Positions 56,001 to 64,000 of a stretch of DNA of 64,000 nucleotides are shown here, one piece after another (position 1 is the first letter of the stretch; each line of letters starts with the position of its first letter). Source of the stretch: Halomonas eurihalina (GTDB lineage Bacteria; Pseudomonadota; Gammaproteobacteria; Pseudomonadales; Halomonadaceae); the NCBI RefSeq assembly GCF_008274785.1, contig NZ_VTPU01000004.1:174882-238881 (forward strand), given 5' to 3'. A program made the translations under genes and the position numbers. The notes under the pieces were generated by a model. The model did not search any database, was not told the origin of the DNA, and saw only the letters and a program-made list of their open reading frames with translations.

Positions 56001-57933
56001 GGGCATCAACACCCAGGAAGACGAGTTCAGCGTGGTCGGCATCGGCGACATGGCCGGCGACGTCTTCGGCAACGGCATGCTGCTCTCCGACAAGATCCGC
56101 CTGGTAGGTGCCTTCAACCATCTGCACATCTTCGTCGATCCGACACCGGACGTGGCGGTGAGCTTCGCCGAACGTCAGCGCCTGTTCGACATGCCGCGTT
56201 CGAGTTGGGAAGACTACAACACCGAGGTGATCTCCGAGGGCGGCGGCATCTTTTCCCGTAGTGCCAAATCGATCGCCATCACGCCGCAGATGAAGAAGGT
56301 CTTCGGCATCCGTGAGGACAAGCTGTCACCCAACGAGCTGATCCGCGCCATGCTGGTGTCCAAGGTCGACCTGATCTGGAACGGCGGGATCGGTACCTAC
56401 GTCAAGAGCAGCGAGGAAACCGACGCCGAAGTTGGCGACAAGGCCAACGACGCCCTGCGCATCGATGGTAGCGAGCTCAACTGCCGAGTGGTCGGCGAGG
56501 GCGGCAACCTCGGCCTGACCCAGCGTGGGCGCATGGAAGCCGCCGCTCGGGGCATTCGGGTCAATACCGACTTCATCGACAACGCCGGCGGCGTGAACTG
56601 CTCCGACCATGAGGTCAACATCAAGATCCTCATCGACGAGGTGGTGTCACGGGGCGATATGACCGAGAAACAGCGCAATCAGTTGCTCGCCGACATGACC
56701 GACGAAGTCAGCGAACTGGTGCTGCTGGACAACTATCGTCAGACCCAGGCGCTGGATCTCGCCGAGCTGTTGTCGCGCCAGGGCATCGGTCCCTATCGTC
56801 GCTTCATCAGCGAACTGGAGGCAGCCGGCCAGATTGATCGTGAACTCGAGTTCCTGCCTTCCGACGAGGAACTGCTCGAGCGTACCCAGAACAATCAGGG
56901 CATGACCCTGCCGGAACTGTCGGTGCTGATCTCCTACGCCAAGAGCGTGCTCAAGGGGGATCTGATTGCCTCGGACGTTCCCGATGACCCGACCATCATA
57001 CGTTTCGTGGAGCGCGTCTTTCCGTCGATGCTGACCGAGCGTTATCGCGACGAGATGTACGAGCACCGACTGAAGCGCGAGATCGTCGCCACCCAGGTGG
57101 CCAACGATCTGGTCGATTACATGGGCGTGGTCTTCGTGCGGCGCCTGATGGACTCTACCGGTGCCGATCGCGCCGATATCGCCCGCGCCTACGTCATCGC
57201 CCGCGACAGCTTCCAGCTACCGCGCCTGTGGGAGCAGATCGAGGCCCTGGACAACAAGGTGCCGAGCCAGGTGCAGTATTCGATGATGCTCGATCTGATG
57301 CGCATGCTGCGCCGCTCCACGCGCTGGTTCCTGCGCCAGCGCACCGGCATGAGCACCCGGGATACCATCGACTACTTCGCACCGCGCCTGGCGCAGTTGC
57401 AGGAGAACATCGGCAAGCGGTTGCGTGGCGAGGAACAAGAGCAATGGTCGGCCCGTCGCCAGGAGCTGGTGAAGGCGGGTGTGCCGGAGGCTCTGGCATC
57501 CACCGTGGCGGCGGCGGGCAGCCTCTATGCCGCGCTCGGCATCATCCAGACCGCGCGCCAGACCGACGAGAAGCCCCAGCGGGTCGCCGAGATCTTCTAC
57601 GAGGTCGGCGCCCGCCTAGAGCTGCCCTGGATCATCCAGCAGGTCACTCGGCTCGAGGTCCGCGATGGCTGGCAGGCCAAGGCGCGAGATACCTTCCGTG
57701 ATGATATCGATCGCCAGCAACTGGCATTGACTGCCAGCGTGCTGGGCATGGACGGTGGCCCGCGCGACAGCGCCGAGCGTGTCGACCGCTGGCTGAGCCA
57801 GCATGAGGGCATGCATCAGCGCTGGCGCCACCTGCTCGAGGAAGTGGGGAGCGGCAGCCAGGGTGGCTTCCCGCTGTTTGCCGTAGCGGTGCGTGAACTG
57901 GTGGACTTGGCTGAGAGCAACAGCGAGGGCTGA
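53092..57933 (+). CDS. gdhB: NAD-specific glutamate dehydrogenase, large (180-kDa) type
   Basis: 1613 residues, close to the 1620 of Pseudomonas GdhB. It deaminates glutamate to 2-oxoglutarate. The catalytic dehydrogenase core lies around residues 790-1250, with GGKVARGGLRWSDRHEDFRTEV, VPMGAKGGFVCK and the Rossmann segment around VVGEGGNLGLTQRGRME. Long N- and C-terminal regulatory regions (ACT-like and helical) flank it, as in the L-180 class known to be allosterically controlled. GAGG precedes the ATG. It stands alone and is closed by a strong hairpin. It links to GabT, which makes glutamate. Confidence 0.95.
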   Translation: MLHVAQEETRLDLLKQLKERLQSRLDKDKAVEVDTFAHLFYAAVPLEDLADRRLDDLYGATLSVWHFIQQFDPSTPKVRVLNPDFEEHGWQSTHTFIAVLHEDMPFLVDSVRVELNRRGMTVHAIHNAVMAVGRDDEHRLERVASPEDADAPESRESLIAIEVDRHSNPAELEEIEASLLEVLREVRTAVNDFDPMRERARAAIEELEAMRPAQVDPADHREAIEFLQWLLHDNFTFLGYDEYQVREEQGRQHLDKVENSELGVFRLDQPRYRERIRTDLGVEDDHYVPMPQLMSFAKSAHHARIHRPTYPDYISIDRYDDQGRVIGERRFLGMFTATVYNESPRNVPILRRKLQAVMDIAGFSPKGHNGKQLLQILEVYPRDDLFQIDVEELAQTALGILDIRERRRVRLFIREDTFGKFYSCLVFVPRDVFSTELRVRLQELLCEELDATFGDFNTYLSESVLARIQFILRFNGERPAEYDIKRLEEKLVKLARNWRDDLLNASIEGFGEENANLLMSRFRNAFPASYREDFNARTAVYDLQHIGELDEGAPLALSLYRLIEEEGSGVNLKLFHRGVPIPLSDVLPMMENLGLRVIGERPYEVQASDESYWIHDFNLEHHTSVEMNLQEMRGPFIEAFQRIWAGEADNDAFNRLIIGANLDWREVAMLRAYARYLKQIRFGMSQDYIATTLGSHPEITRELVSLFELRFDPAERPGEGDIEECEARILALLDEVPSLNDDQLLRRYMELIKATLRTNYYQRTEEGRYKDYLAIKLEPSRVSGMPKPRPAYEIFVCSPRVEGVHLRGGKVARGGLRWSDRHEDFRTEVLGLVKAQQVKNAVIVPMGAKGGFVCKRMPEGADRETTQKEGIACYQTFIRALLDVTDNLAGGEVVPPRDVVRHDDNDPYLVVAADKGTATFSDIANEISTEYGHWLGDAFASGGANGYDHKKMAITAKGAWESVKRHFRGLGINTQEDEFSVVGIGDMAGDVFGNGMLLSDKIRLVGAFNHLHIFVDPTPDVAVSFAERQRLFDMPRSSWEDYNTEVISEGGGIFSRSAKSIAITPQMKKVFGIREDKLSPNELIRAMLVSKVDLIWNGGIGTYVKSSEETDAEVGDKANDALRIDGSELNCRVVGEGGNLGLTQRGRMEAAARGIRVNTDFIDNAGGVNCSDHEVNIKILIDEVVSRGDMTEKQRNQLLADMTDEVSELVLLDNYRQTQALDLAELLSRQGIGPYRRFISELEAAGQIDRELEFLPSDEELLERTQNNQGMTLPELSVLISYAKSVLKGDLIASDVPDDPTIIRFVERVFPSMLTERYRDEMYEHRLKREIVATQVANDLVDYMGVVFVRRLMDSTGADRADIARAYVIARDSFQLPRLWEQIEALDNKVPSQVQYSMMLDLMRMLRRSTRWFLRQRTGMSTRDTIDYFAPRLAQLQENIGKRLRGEEQEQWSARRQELVKAGVPEALASTVAAAGSLYAALGIIQTARQTDEKPQRVAEIFYEVGARLELPWIIQQVTRLEVRDGWQAKARDTFRDDIDRQQLALTASVLGMDGGPRDSAERVDRWLSQHEGMHQRWRHLLEEVGSGSQGGFPLFAVAVRELVDLAESNSEG

Positions 57934-57982
57934 ACGCGGACGCCTTGCTGGAGGCGCCGGCATGAAGCCTGGAAACACGCAA

Positions 57983-58009
57983 AGAAGGGCGCCGTTTCGG
58001 CGCCCTTCT
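57983..58009. terminator. Bidirectional terminator between gdhB and mgtE
   Basis: AGAAGGGCGCCG and CGGCGCCCTTCT are perfectly complementary around TTT, 50 nt after gdhB and 37 nt beyond the mgtE stop. T-rich flanks are weak on the plus strand (CGCGTTTCG) and present on the minus strand (TTGCGTGTTTCC). Confidence 0.78.
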
Positions 58010-58046
58010 CGCGTTTCGTGGATGTGAATTCCTGATCGCTTGCGTT

Positions 58047-59399
58047 CTACAACAGAAATACCGTGGCCAGGCCCAGAAAGGACATGAAGCCGACCACGTC
58101 GGTGACCGTGGTCAGCACCACCGAGCCGGATAAGGCAGGGTCGATGCCGAGGCGGCGGAGTAGCAACGGGATGACGATGCCTGCCACGCCGGCGGCCAGC
58201 ATGTTGATGACCAGTGCCGTGGCGATGATGCCGCCGATGGCCAGGCTGTCGAACCACAGCACCGCGAGTGTGGCCACGACCAGAGCCCAGACCAGGCCGT
58301 TCAAGGCGGCGATACCGACTTCCTTACGCAATAGCCATTGGCTGTTGGTGCGGCTGATCTGGCCGAGCGCCAAGCCGCGTATGGCCAGGGTCAACGTCTG
58401 GCTTCCGGCGATGCCGCCCATACTGGCGACGATGGGCATCAAGACTGCCAGGGCCACGATCTTCTCCAGAGCATTCTCGAACAGGCCGATGACCCATGAG
58501 GCCAGGAAGGCCGTCAGCAGGTTGATGCCGAGCCAGATGGCGCGGCGCTTGGCGCTGGGCAGCACCGGAGCGAAGAGATCTTCCTCTTCGTCGAGGCCGG
58601 CCATGTTCATCAGTGCCTGTTCGGAGTCCTCGCGGATCACGTCGACGATATCGTCGATGACGACGCGGCCGAGGAGCATGCCACGGTTATCCACCACCGG
58701 CGCCGAGACCAGATCGTGGGTCTGGAATAGCGTGGCGACGTCGCGGGACTTCATGGTCACCTGGATGCTGTCCACCTCGCTGTCCATCAGGTTGGCCACG
58801 GCCATGTCCGGGTCGTTGGCCACCAGGCGGGCAAGCGACAGCGTACCCACGAAGCGGCCATCGCGGTCGACCACCATCAGGGCGTCGGTGTTGTCAGGCA
58901 CCACCTCCTTCCAGCGCAGGAAACGCTGTACCGTCTCCAGGCTGACATCTGCGCGCACGGCGATGGTATCGGTACGCATCAAGCGACCGGCGCTATCCTC
59001 CTCGAAGGCCAGCGTCTCCTGTAGTCGCACCCGCTGCAGCTCGTCCATGGAGCGCAGCATGTCCTCGGCGACTTGGCGCGGCAGGTCCTCGAAAAGTTCG
59101 GCCAGGTCGGTGGTGTCCAACCCCGACGTGGCGGCGACGATCTCGGCGTGGTCCATGTCCTCGAGCAGGGTGGCACGGACCTCGTCGTGGACGTGCAGCA
59201 GGACCTCCCCGTCGATTTCCTGGGGAACGCGCTCCCATAGCCGGAACCGCTCATTGGGCGGGAGGGACTCCAGCAACAGGGCGACCTCGGCGGGCTCGAG
59301 GTCGGCGATGACGTCGTCGACCCATTCCAGGCGTTCCTGCTCGAGTGCCAGATGAATGCGCGACAGGCGGTGTTCCAATGTTTCGGTCGTATCGGTCAT
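58047..59399 (-). CDS. mgtE: Magnesium transporter MgtE
   Basis: 450 residues. The N domain (residues about 30-135: DVIADLEPAEVALLLESLPP repeats of the MgtE_N type) is followed by a CBS pair (SAGRLMRTD; LSAPVVDNRGMLLG-like) and five membrane helices. The pore block PIVASMGGIAGSQTLTLAIRGLALGQI is the MgtE signature. It is a Mg2+ channel gated by cytoplasmic Mg2+ binding to the N and CBS domains. Monocistronic; no M-box-like leader is visible in the short upstream gap shared with pyrD. Confidence 0.93.
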   Translation of the reverse strand: MTDTTETLEHRLSRIHLALEQERLEWVDDVIADLEPAEVALLLESLPPNERFRLWERVPQEIDGEVLLHVHDEVRATLLEDMDHAEIVAATSGLDTTDLAELFEDLPRQVAEDMLRSMDELQRVRLQETLAFEEDSAGRLMRTDTIAVRADVSLETVQRFLRWKEVVPDNTDALMVVDRDGRFVGTLSLARLVANDPDMAVANLMDSEVDSIQVTMKSRDVATLFQTHDLVSAPVVDNRGMLLGRVVIDDIVDVIREDSEQALMNMAGLDEEEDLFAPVLPSAKRRAIWLGINLLTAFLASWVIGLFENALEKIVALAVLMPIVASMGGIAGSQTLTLAIRGLALGQISRTNSQWLLRKEVGIAALNGLVWALVVATLAVLWFDSLAIGGIIATALVINMLAAGVAGIVIPLLLRRLGIDPALSGSVVLTTVTDVVGFMSFLGLATVFLL

Positions 59400-59582
59400 G
59401 TCCTTCTCCCTGGCGGCGCGTCATCACGGCCGGCGGGTCAGACCCGCCGTGTTCCAAGTAGACCATAAAAGCCATGTCGCATGGCAGATGAGCATGGGAG
59501 AAGGTGGCCGTGCGTTTCGTTGTTTGGGGACGGCTACGCTATACTCGCGCCCGTTTTGTCCGTCGCCTTGCCAGGAGTTGCC

Positions 59583-60620
59583 ATGTATTCGCTTGTTCGT
59601 TCGCTGCTGTTTCGTCTCGATGCCGAGATGGCCCATGGTGTGGCGCTTTCGACGCTGGACATGGCACAGCGTGTCGGACTGGCGGCTCATCTCGGCAAGG
59701 GCGGCGTGGACGACCCCGTGACGCTGATGGGACTGCGCTTTCCCAATCGGGTCGGGCTGGCGGCGGGACTCGACAAGAACGCAGATCATCTCGATGCTCT
59801 GGGAGCGCTGGGCTTCGGCTTCGTCGAAGTGGGCACGGTTACCCCGAAACCCCAGGACGGTAATCCGAAGCCTCGGCTGTTCCGCTTGCCCGAAGCCGAG
59901 GCGATCATCAATCGCATGGGCTTCAATAATGCCGGCGTGGACCATTTGGTCGAGCGGGTACGGCGCTCGCGTTACACTGGCGTCATTGGCATCAATATCG
60001 GCAAGAATCTGACGACGCCGGTGGAGCGGGCAGTAGACGATTACCTGTATTGCCTGCGCAAGGTGCACGGCCATGCCGATTACGTTGCGGTGAACATTTC
60101 CTCACCGAATACCCCGGGCCTGCGCAATCTGCAGTTTGGCGAGCACCTCGATCAGTTGCTGGGTACCCTGCGCGCGGAGAGCCTCGAGCTCGATCGTGTC
60201 TCGGGCCGACGGGTTCCCCTGGCGGTGAAGATCGCCCCGGACATGAGCGAAGCGGAAGTTGCCCTGGTGGCGCAGAGCCTGGAGGCCAATGGTATCGATG
60301 CCGCGATCGCCACCAATACCACGGTGTCGCGGGACGCGGTGGCAGGGCTGCCGGGAGCCGAGGAGCAGGGTGGACTTTCCGGTCGTCCAGTGTTCGAGCC
60401 TTCCAATGTGGTGATTAGTGCGTTGCGTCGCCGGTTGCCGGAGCTGCCGATCATCGGCGTGGGCGGTATCGACAGCGGCGCGGCGGCCCTGGAAAAACAA
60501 GAGGCGGGCGCCGATCTGGTACAGCTCTATTCCGGATTCATCTATCGTGGGCCGGCCCTGGTGGGCGAATGCGTGCGGGCGTTGCAGGCGCGGCACATGC
60601 GGGATGACCAGGGCGTATAA
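59583..60620 (+). CDS. pyrD: Dihydroorotate dehydrogenase (quinone), class 2
   Basis: 345 residues from the ATG at 59583, with AGGAG upstream. A membrane-associated FMN enzyme oxidising dihydroorotate to orotate with quinone, the fourth step of pyrimidine synthesis. The amphipathic N-terminal helix ([17 protein letters not shown]) is the class-2 membrane anchor. FMN and substrate blocks: [48 protein letters not shown] with the catalytic Ser, and GVGGIDSG near the end. The stop codon lies in the T-run of the convergent rmf terminator; pyrD and rmf are neighbours in E. coli too. Confidence 0.95.
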   Translation: MYSLVRSLLFRLDAEMAHGVALSTLDMAQRVGLAAHLGKGGVDDPVTLMGLRFPNRVGLAAGLDKNADHLDALGALGFGFVEVGTVTPKPQDGNPKPRLFRLPEAEAIINRMGFNNAGVDHLVERVRRSRYTGVIGINIGKNLTTPVERAVDDYLYCLRKVHGHADYVAVNISSPNTPGLRNLQFGEHLDQLLGTLRAESLELDRVSGRRVPLAVKIAPDMSEAEVALVAQSLEANGIDAAIATNTTVSRDAVAGLPGAEEQGGLSGRPVFEPSNVVISALRRRLPELPIIGVGGIDSGAAALEKQEAGADLVQLYSGFIYRGPALVGECVRALQARHMRDDQGV

Positions 60621-60646
60621 AAAAGCCCACGGCATTGCCATGGGCT
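60618..60646 (-). terminator. Terminator of rmf
   Basis: AGCCCA and TGGGCT, with an inner GGC/GCC, form a hairpin (60624-60646) followed on the minus strand by six T running into the pyrD stop. It lies 42 nt after the rmf stop. Confidence 0.82.
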
Positions 60647-60687
60647 CGACGGGTCGTCATCTTGTCTGACGAAACGGTGGTCGGGAA

Positions 60688-60894
60688 TCAGACCACCATG
60701 GGGTTCTTGTGGATGCCGGAAACTCCCGTCATGCCGGACCACTGATCCCCACGACCTTCACGCCAACCGCTCATCCAGTACTCGCGTAGGTTGATGTCTT
60801 GACTTGGACAGTCGTCACGGGAATGACCTGAAAGACCTGCCTTGTACCCATGTACATAGGCACGCTGGAAGCGATCACGTTTCTGTCGTTTCAT
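60688..60894 (-). CDS. rmf: Ribosome modulation factor RMF
   Basis: 68 residues from the ATG at 60894, with AAGAGGT upstream. It matches E. coli RMF, which dimerises 70S ribosomes into inactive 100S particles in stationary phase: MKRQKRDRFQRAYVHGYKAGLSG, then CPSQDINLREYWMSGWREGR. The C-terminus is 13 residues longer than E. coli RMF (55 residues), ending GIHKNPMVV. It is convergent with pyrD, as in enterobacteria. Its leader region contains a cluster of hairpins. Confidence 0.93.
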   Translation of the reverse strand: MKRQKRDRFQRAYVHGYKAGLSGHSRDDCPSQDINLREYWMSGWREGRGDQWSGMTGVSGIHKNPMVV

Positions 60895-60930
60895 TGGACT
60901 ACCTCTTGGTGAAGGTGCCGATATGGAATT

Positions 60931-61007
60931 CGGTGCGTACGGCACCGGTCCCGTGAAAACGGGTCTTGGCGCCCCCTCTCGACCGAGGTCGAGAGGGGGC
61001 GGGACCC
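60931..61007 (-). promoter_or_regulatory. Hairpin cluster upstream of rmf
   Basis: On the minus strand reading toward rmf: a 13-bp perfect stem (60971-60983 with 60988-61000) framed by GGGTC/GACCC (60961-60965 with 61003-61007); CCCGT/ACGGG (60950-60954 with 60959-60963); and CGGTGC/GCACCG (60931-60936 with 60942-60947). The last ends 37 nt before the rmf start. It may stabilise or regulate rmf mRNA. The large stem could instead be an upstream terminator. The rest of the 60895-61156 gap, before rlmKL, shows nothing more. Confidence 0.5.
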
Positions 61008-61156
61008 ATGGACAGGAACGCATGCGTTTACAATCGAGTAGCTACTGGTTAATACATAGCCCAAACTGGTCGTGTCTGTCGACCGATGATTTGTAACAAG
61101 GCTCGCATACGCCTGTCATGAACGGCTGGATACCCGGCCACGTCAATGGATATCCC

Positions 61157-63358
61157 ATGACTGATAGACAATCCGCTGCCCCCGGGGCGTACCTGGCTAC
61201 CTGCCCCAAGGGGCTCGAAGTGTTGCTGTCCGACGAACTGGCCACACTCGGTGCCGAACCAACCAAGACAACGGTGGCCGGTGTATACTTTCAGGCCGAG
61301 CTGGCCACGGCCTATCGCGCTTGCTTGTGGTCGCGTCTGGCCAATCGCGTGGTGCGCTGCCTGATCCAGGAGGACGGTGTAGAGACCCCGGAACGGCTGC
61401 GCGAGGCCAGCGCAGGCGTCGACTGGCAGGCTCATCTGGCCGCTGGCTCGACCCTGGCGGTGGACTTCCATGGGCGCAGTGATGACATTCGCCACACGCG
61501 CTTCGGGGCCCAGACCGTCAAGGATGGCGTGGTCGAGCGGCTGCAGGCCGACGGCCTGGCGCGTCCCCGGGTTGACCCTCAGGCGCCCGACTTGCGTCTT
61601 TACGCGAACCTGCATCGCGGTCGTCTGACGCTGGGGATTGACCTGTCGGGCGAGAGCCTGCATCGGCGCGGCTATCGACACGGCACGGGGCATGCGCCGC
61701 TCAAGGAGAACCTGGCCGCGGCCCTGCTGATTCGTGCCGGCTGGCCGGAGATGGCCCGAGAGGGGGCGCCGCTCGTCGACCCCTTGTGCGGTGCCGGTAC
61801 CCTGTTGATCGAGGCCGCGATGATGGCCGCCGATATGGCGCCCAACCTGCAGCGCGAGCGTTTCGGCTTTCATGGCTGGGTCGGTCATGACGAGGCGTCC
61901 TGGCGCGAGCTCAAGCGCGAGGCCGAAGCCCGGGCGAGCATCGGTCGCAAGCGCTGCCGCAACCGGTTGTTTGGCATCGACCACAGTCCGCCGGCACTGG
62001 CGGCGGCCAAGTCCAACGCCATGCGGGCGGGGATTCCGGCCTTGATCGAACTGACCGGAGGCGCGCTAGGCGAACTCGAGCGTCCCGGAGGGCTGGGCGC
62101 AACGACTCCAGGCCTGATCATCACCAACCCCCCTTATGGCGAACGACTGGGCGAGTTGCCGGAGCTCGTCGAGTTGTACGCTCAACTGGGTGAGCGGGCC
62201 CGTGCGGCCTTCCCTGGCTGGCGCTTGGCGCTGTTCACCGCCAATCCCGATCTCGGCCATCGCACAGGGTTGCGTGCCCACAAGCAATATTCGCTGAAGA
62301 ACGGTCCTCTGGACGCTCGCCTGTTGCTGATGAACATCCCGGCCGAGACGGACGAGGCGGGAGAGACGCCGCCGAGCAAGCCGTCTCGCAGCGAAGGCGC
62401 CCAGATGTTCGCCAATCGCCTGCTGAAGAATCGCAAACGACTGAACAAGTGGCTGAAGCGTTCCGGCGAAAGCTGCTACCGGCTCTATGACGCCGATATG
62501 CCCGAATACGCGTTAGCCATCGATGTCTACGGGGATCGCGTGCATGTCCAGGAATATGCGCCGCCTCGATCCGTGGACCCTGGTCAGGCGCAAAAGCGGC
62601 TGCACGAGGCGCTCGGTGTGATACCCGAGGTACTCGGCGTGGGGCCTTCCCAGGTGGTGATCAAGCAACGCCAACGCCAGAGCGGGCGAGCTCAGTACCA
62701 GAGGCAGGACACCAGCGGCGAGCGTTTCGAGGTCCAGGAGGGCAGGGCGCGGCTATGGATCAACCTGCGCGATTATCTGGATACGGGACTCTTCCTCGAC
62801 CATCGTCCCGTGCGTCGCCTGCTGGCCGAGCTGGCCGAGGGCAAGCGCTTTCTCAATCTGTTCTGCTACACGGCCGCCGCTACCGTCCAGGCCGCGCTTG
62901 GCAAGGACGAAGGGCGGGGTGCCAGCGACAGCGTCAGTGTCGATCTGTCCAACACCTACCTCGACTGGGCGCGGGAGAACTTCCGCCTGAATCGGCTGGA
63001 TCCCTCGCGGCATCGCGTGGTACGCGACGACTGCTTCCACTGGCTGGAGACTGCCGGCAGTGAGTTCGACGTAATCTTTCTCGATCCGCCGACCTTCTCC
63101 AATTCCAAGAAGATGACCGATACCCTCGATGTGCAGCGCGATCACGGTCGGTTGGTGCGACTGGCCATGGCGAGACTGGCGCCCGGCGGCACCCTGGTGT
63201 TCTCCAACAACCAGCGGCGCTTCAAGCTGGATGCCGACCTGGCCGAGGCGTTCGTCGTGGAAGATATCTCGGCGAAGACCTTCGATCCTGACTTCCAGCG
63301 ACGCCCGGACCTGCACCACTGCTTCCTGATCCGACATCGTGACGGGGAAGAGGCGTAA
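61157..63358 (+). CDS. rlmL: Bifunctional 23S rRNA methyltransferase RlmKL
   Basis: 733 residues from the ATG at 61157 (61118 also opens the frame, neither with a strong ribosome-binding site). A THUMP domain (residues about 45-150) is followed by the RlmL domain for G2445 m2G (VDPLCGAGTLLIEAAMMA, NPPYGERLGE) and the RlmK domain for G2069 m7G (FLNLFCYTAAATVQAALG, DPPTFSNSKKMTD). This fusion is standard in gammaproteobacteria. A basic linker lies near residue 430 (NRLLKNRKRLNKWLKR). A DUF836 gene follows at 23 nt. Confidence 0.95.
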   Translation: MTDRQSAAPGAYLATCPKGLEVLLSDELATLGAEPTKTTVAGVYFQAELATAYRACLWSRLANRVVRCLIQEDGVETPERLREASAGVDWQAHLAAGSTLAVDFHGRSDDIRHTRFGAQTVKDGVVERLQADGLARPRVDPQAPDLRLYANLHRGRLTLGIDLSGESLHRRGYRHGTGHAPLKENLAAALLIRAGWPEMAREGAPLVDPLCGAGTLLIEAAMMAADMAPNLQRERFGFHGWVGHDEASWRELKREAEARASIGRKRCRNRLFGIDHSPPALAAAKSNAMRAGIPALIELTGGALGELERPGGLGATTPGLIITNPPYGERLGELPELVELYAQLGERARAAFPGWRLALFTANPDLGHRTGLRAHKQYSLKNGPLDARLLLMNIPAETDEAGETPPSKPSRSEGAQMFANRLLKNRKRLNKWLKRSGESCYRLYDADMPEYALAIDVYGDRVHVQEYAPPRSVDPGQAQKRLHEALGVIPEVLGVGPSQVVIKQRQRQSGRAQYQRQDTSGERFEVQEGRARLWINLRDYLDTGLFLDHRPVRRLLAELAEGKRFLNLFCYTAAATVQAALGKDEGRGASDSVSVDLSNTYLDWARENFRLNRLDPSRHRVVRDDCFHWLETAGSEFDVIFLDPPTFSNSKKMTDTLDVQRDHGRLVRLAMARLAPGGTLVFSNNQRRFKLDADLAEAFVVEDISAKTFDPDFQRRPDLHHCFLIRHRDGEEA

Positions 63359-63381
63359 GGACGGAGCGTAAAGAAGGAAAG

Positions 63382-63732
63382 ATGATCCAGCTGACCCTAT
63401 ATACCACGAGTGGCTGCCATCTCTGCGAGGCGCTGGAAGCCTGGCTGGGTCGTCTGGCCAGTGAACCTGTGCGGCTGGAGCGGATGGAAGTCGCCGACGA
63501 TGAGGCCTTGGTGGCGACTTACGCAACGCGGCTCCCTGTGCTGGTGGATGCGGCGGGTTGCGAACTGGACGGCGGTCACGAGCCCGCGCGCCTTGCCGCC
63601 TGGCTGGCCGACAGGGATTGGCTGAATGCGGCGGCATGGCGCGAGATCACGCAGCCACCGGACGGCGGGGAAGAACGACGGCGTGGTGCGATCATGCGCC
63701 AGGGGCGCCGCTATCTCGGAGGCGGCCCATGA
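63382..63732 (+). CDS. Glutaredoxin-like protein (DUF836)
   Basis: 116 residues. A small thioredoxin-fold protein: the N-terminal LTLYTTSGCHLCEALEAWLG carries a CHLC pair at the usual active-site place, and LVATYATRLPVLVDAAG includes the cis-proline. The DUF836/glutaredoxin-2 family is conserved after rlmKL in many gammaproteobacteria. The C-terminal tail (about 35 residues, basic) is longer than the core fold requires. Redox partner unknown. Confidence 0.87.
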   Translation: MIQLTLYTTSGCHLCEALEAWLGRLASEPVRLERMEVADDEALVATYATRLPVLVDAAGCELDGGHEPARLAAWLADRDWLNAAAWREITQPPDGGEERRRGAIMRQGRRYLGGGP

Positions 63733-63735
63733 CAT

Positions 63736-63766
63736 GAAAGGGCCCTGCATCGAGCGGGGCCCTTTC
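63736..63766. terminator. Terminator between the DUF836 gene and the ETF-QO gene
   Basis: GAAAGGGCCC and GGGCCCTTTC form a perfect 10-bp stem around an 11-nt loop. T-rich or A-rich arms lie at the base on each side, so it can work in both directions. Confidence 0.78.
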
Positions 63767-63792
63767 GCATGCGTTCACGCGCCTGAGGGGCG

Positions 63793-64000
63793 TTACATGT
63801 TCGGATAGTTGGGGCCGCCGCCGCCCTCCGGTGCCACCCAGGTGATGTTCTGGGCCGGGTCCTTGATATCGCAGGTCTTGCAGTGCACACAGTTCTGGAA
63901 GTTGATCTGGAACTGCGGCTTGCCGTCGTCGCCTTCGACCACCTCGTAGACACCCGCCGGGCAGTAGCGGCTTGCCGGCTCGGCGTATTCGGGCAGGTTG
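63793..64000 (-). CDS. Electron transfer flavoprotein-ubiquinone oxidoreductase, C-terminal fragment
   Basis: The last 68 codons are present; the rest lies beyond the window. The peptide has CPAGVYEV, then [23 protein letters not shown] and the ending [12 protein letters not shown]. These are the 4Fe-4S cysteines (CxxCxxC plus an upstream CP) and the strongly conserved C-terminus of ETF-QO. The enzyme passes electrons from ETF, and so from fatty-acid and amine oxidation, to ubiquinone at the inner membrane. Confidence 0.93.
   Translation of the reverse strand, partial: NLPEYAEPASRYCPAGVYEVVEGDDGKPQFQINFQNCVHCKTCDIKDPAQNITWVAPEGGGGPNYPNM

Noticed and set aside
54643..56127. Long minus-strand frame opposite gdhB
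   Set aside because: Shadow of the glutamate dehydrogenase gene; composition is typical of antisense frames in GC-rich DNA.

Overview
The window is about 64 kb of GC-rich bacterial chromosome. Gene content and order point to a gammaproteobacterium of the Halomonas type (family Halomonadaceae; an inference from protein families and gene order, not from a database search). Supporting signs are the KQCGH-type isocitrate lyase, the monomeric NADP-isocitrate dehydrogenase, the 180-kDa-class NAD-glutamate dehydrogenase, and the conserved blocks rluE-nudJ-mnmA-hflD-purB, aat-bpt-infA, clpS-clpA and ftsK-lolA. Most of it is core chromosome. I saw no prophage, insertion sequence, CRISPR array, tRNA or rRNA.

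Layout. 1-6.0 kb: the tail of a sugar epimerase/isomerase, then a glucose/mannose-type ABC importer (binding protein, two permeases, ATPase) with a DUF1479 oxygenase-like gene in the same operon. 6.0-10.7 kb (minus strand): a GlxA-type regulator, an MFS transporter, ycjX and ycjF. 10.9-13.6 kb: a YidK-like sodium symporter, a DUF924 protein and a small GlsB/YeaQ membrane protein. 13.7-16.5 kb: gabD-gabT for GABA degradation. 16.6-25.8 kb: a three-repeat DUF1266 protein, an NlpC/P60 lipoprotein, a divergent LysR/MFS pair, an exported MsrA, a CDP-alcohol phosphatidyltransferase, SlyD, a glycine-zipper lipoprotein and small unknowns. 26.2-34.3 kb (minus): isocitrate lyase, GNAT, the ribosomal oxygenase roxA, and the rluE-nudJ-mnmA-hflD-purB operon. 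34.6-41.8 kb: isocitrate dehydrogenase, clpS-clpA, and the opposed aat-bpt-infA set. 42-50 kb: ftsK, lolA, an MFS/MocR pair and rarA. 50-64 kb: a hemerythrin-fold protein lacking most metal ligands, murI, trmA, NAD-glutamate dehydrogenase, mgtE, pyrD, rmf, rlmKL, a glutaredoxin-like gene and the end of an ETF-ubiquinone oxidoreductase.

How the genes work together. Aat and Bpt add leucine or phenylalanine to protein N-termini, and ClpS and ClpA recognise and unfold the marked proteins, so the adaptor and transferase side of the bacterial N-degron pathway lies within 5 kb. Isocitrate dehydrogenase and isocitrate lyase are the two enzymes that compete for isocitrate. GabT, GabD and glutamate dehydrogenase feed nitrogenous carbon into the TCA cycle. 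RluE, MnmA, TrmA, RlmKL, RoxA, infA and rmf make the window rich in translation and ribosome-modification functions.

The most unusual signals are non-coding or degenerate. They are: a heptamer-repeat palindrome that contains the purB stop codon; a nine-copy 7-bp array and a 54-bp tandem duplication between nudJ and mnmA; a strong plus-strand terminator with no plus-strand gene upstream of it, next to an 11-bp inverted repeat in front of aceA; a short leader ORF with an internal hairpin overlapping the murI start; and a hemerythrin-like protein in which most metal-binding histidines are replaced.
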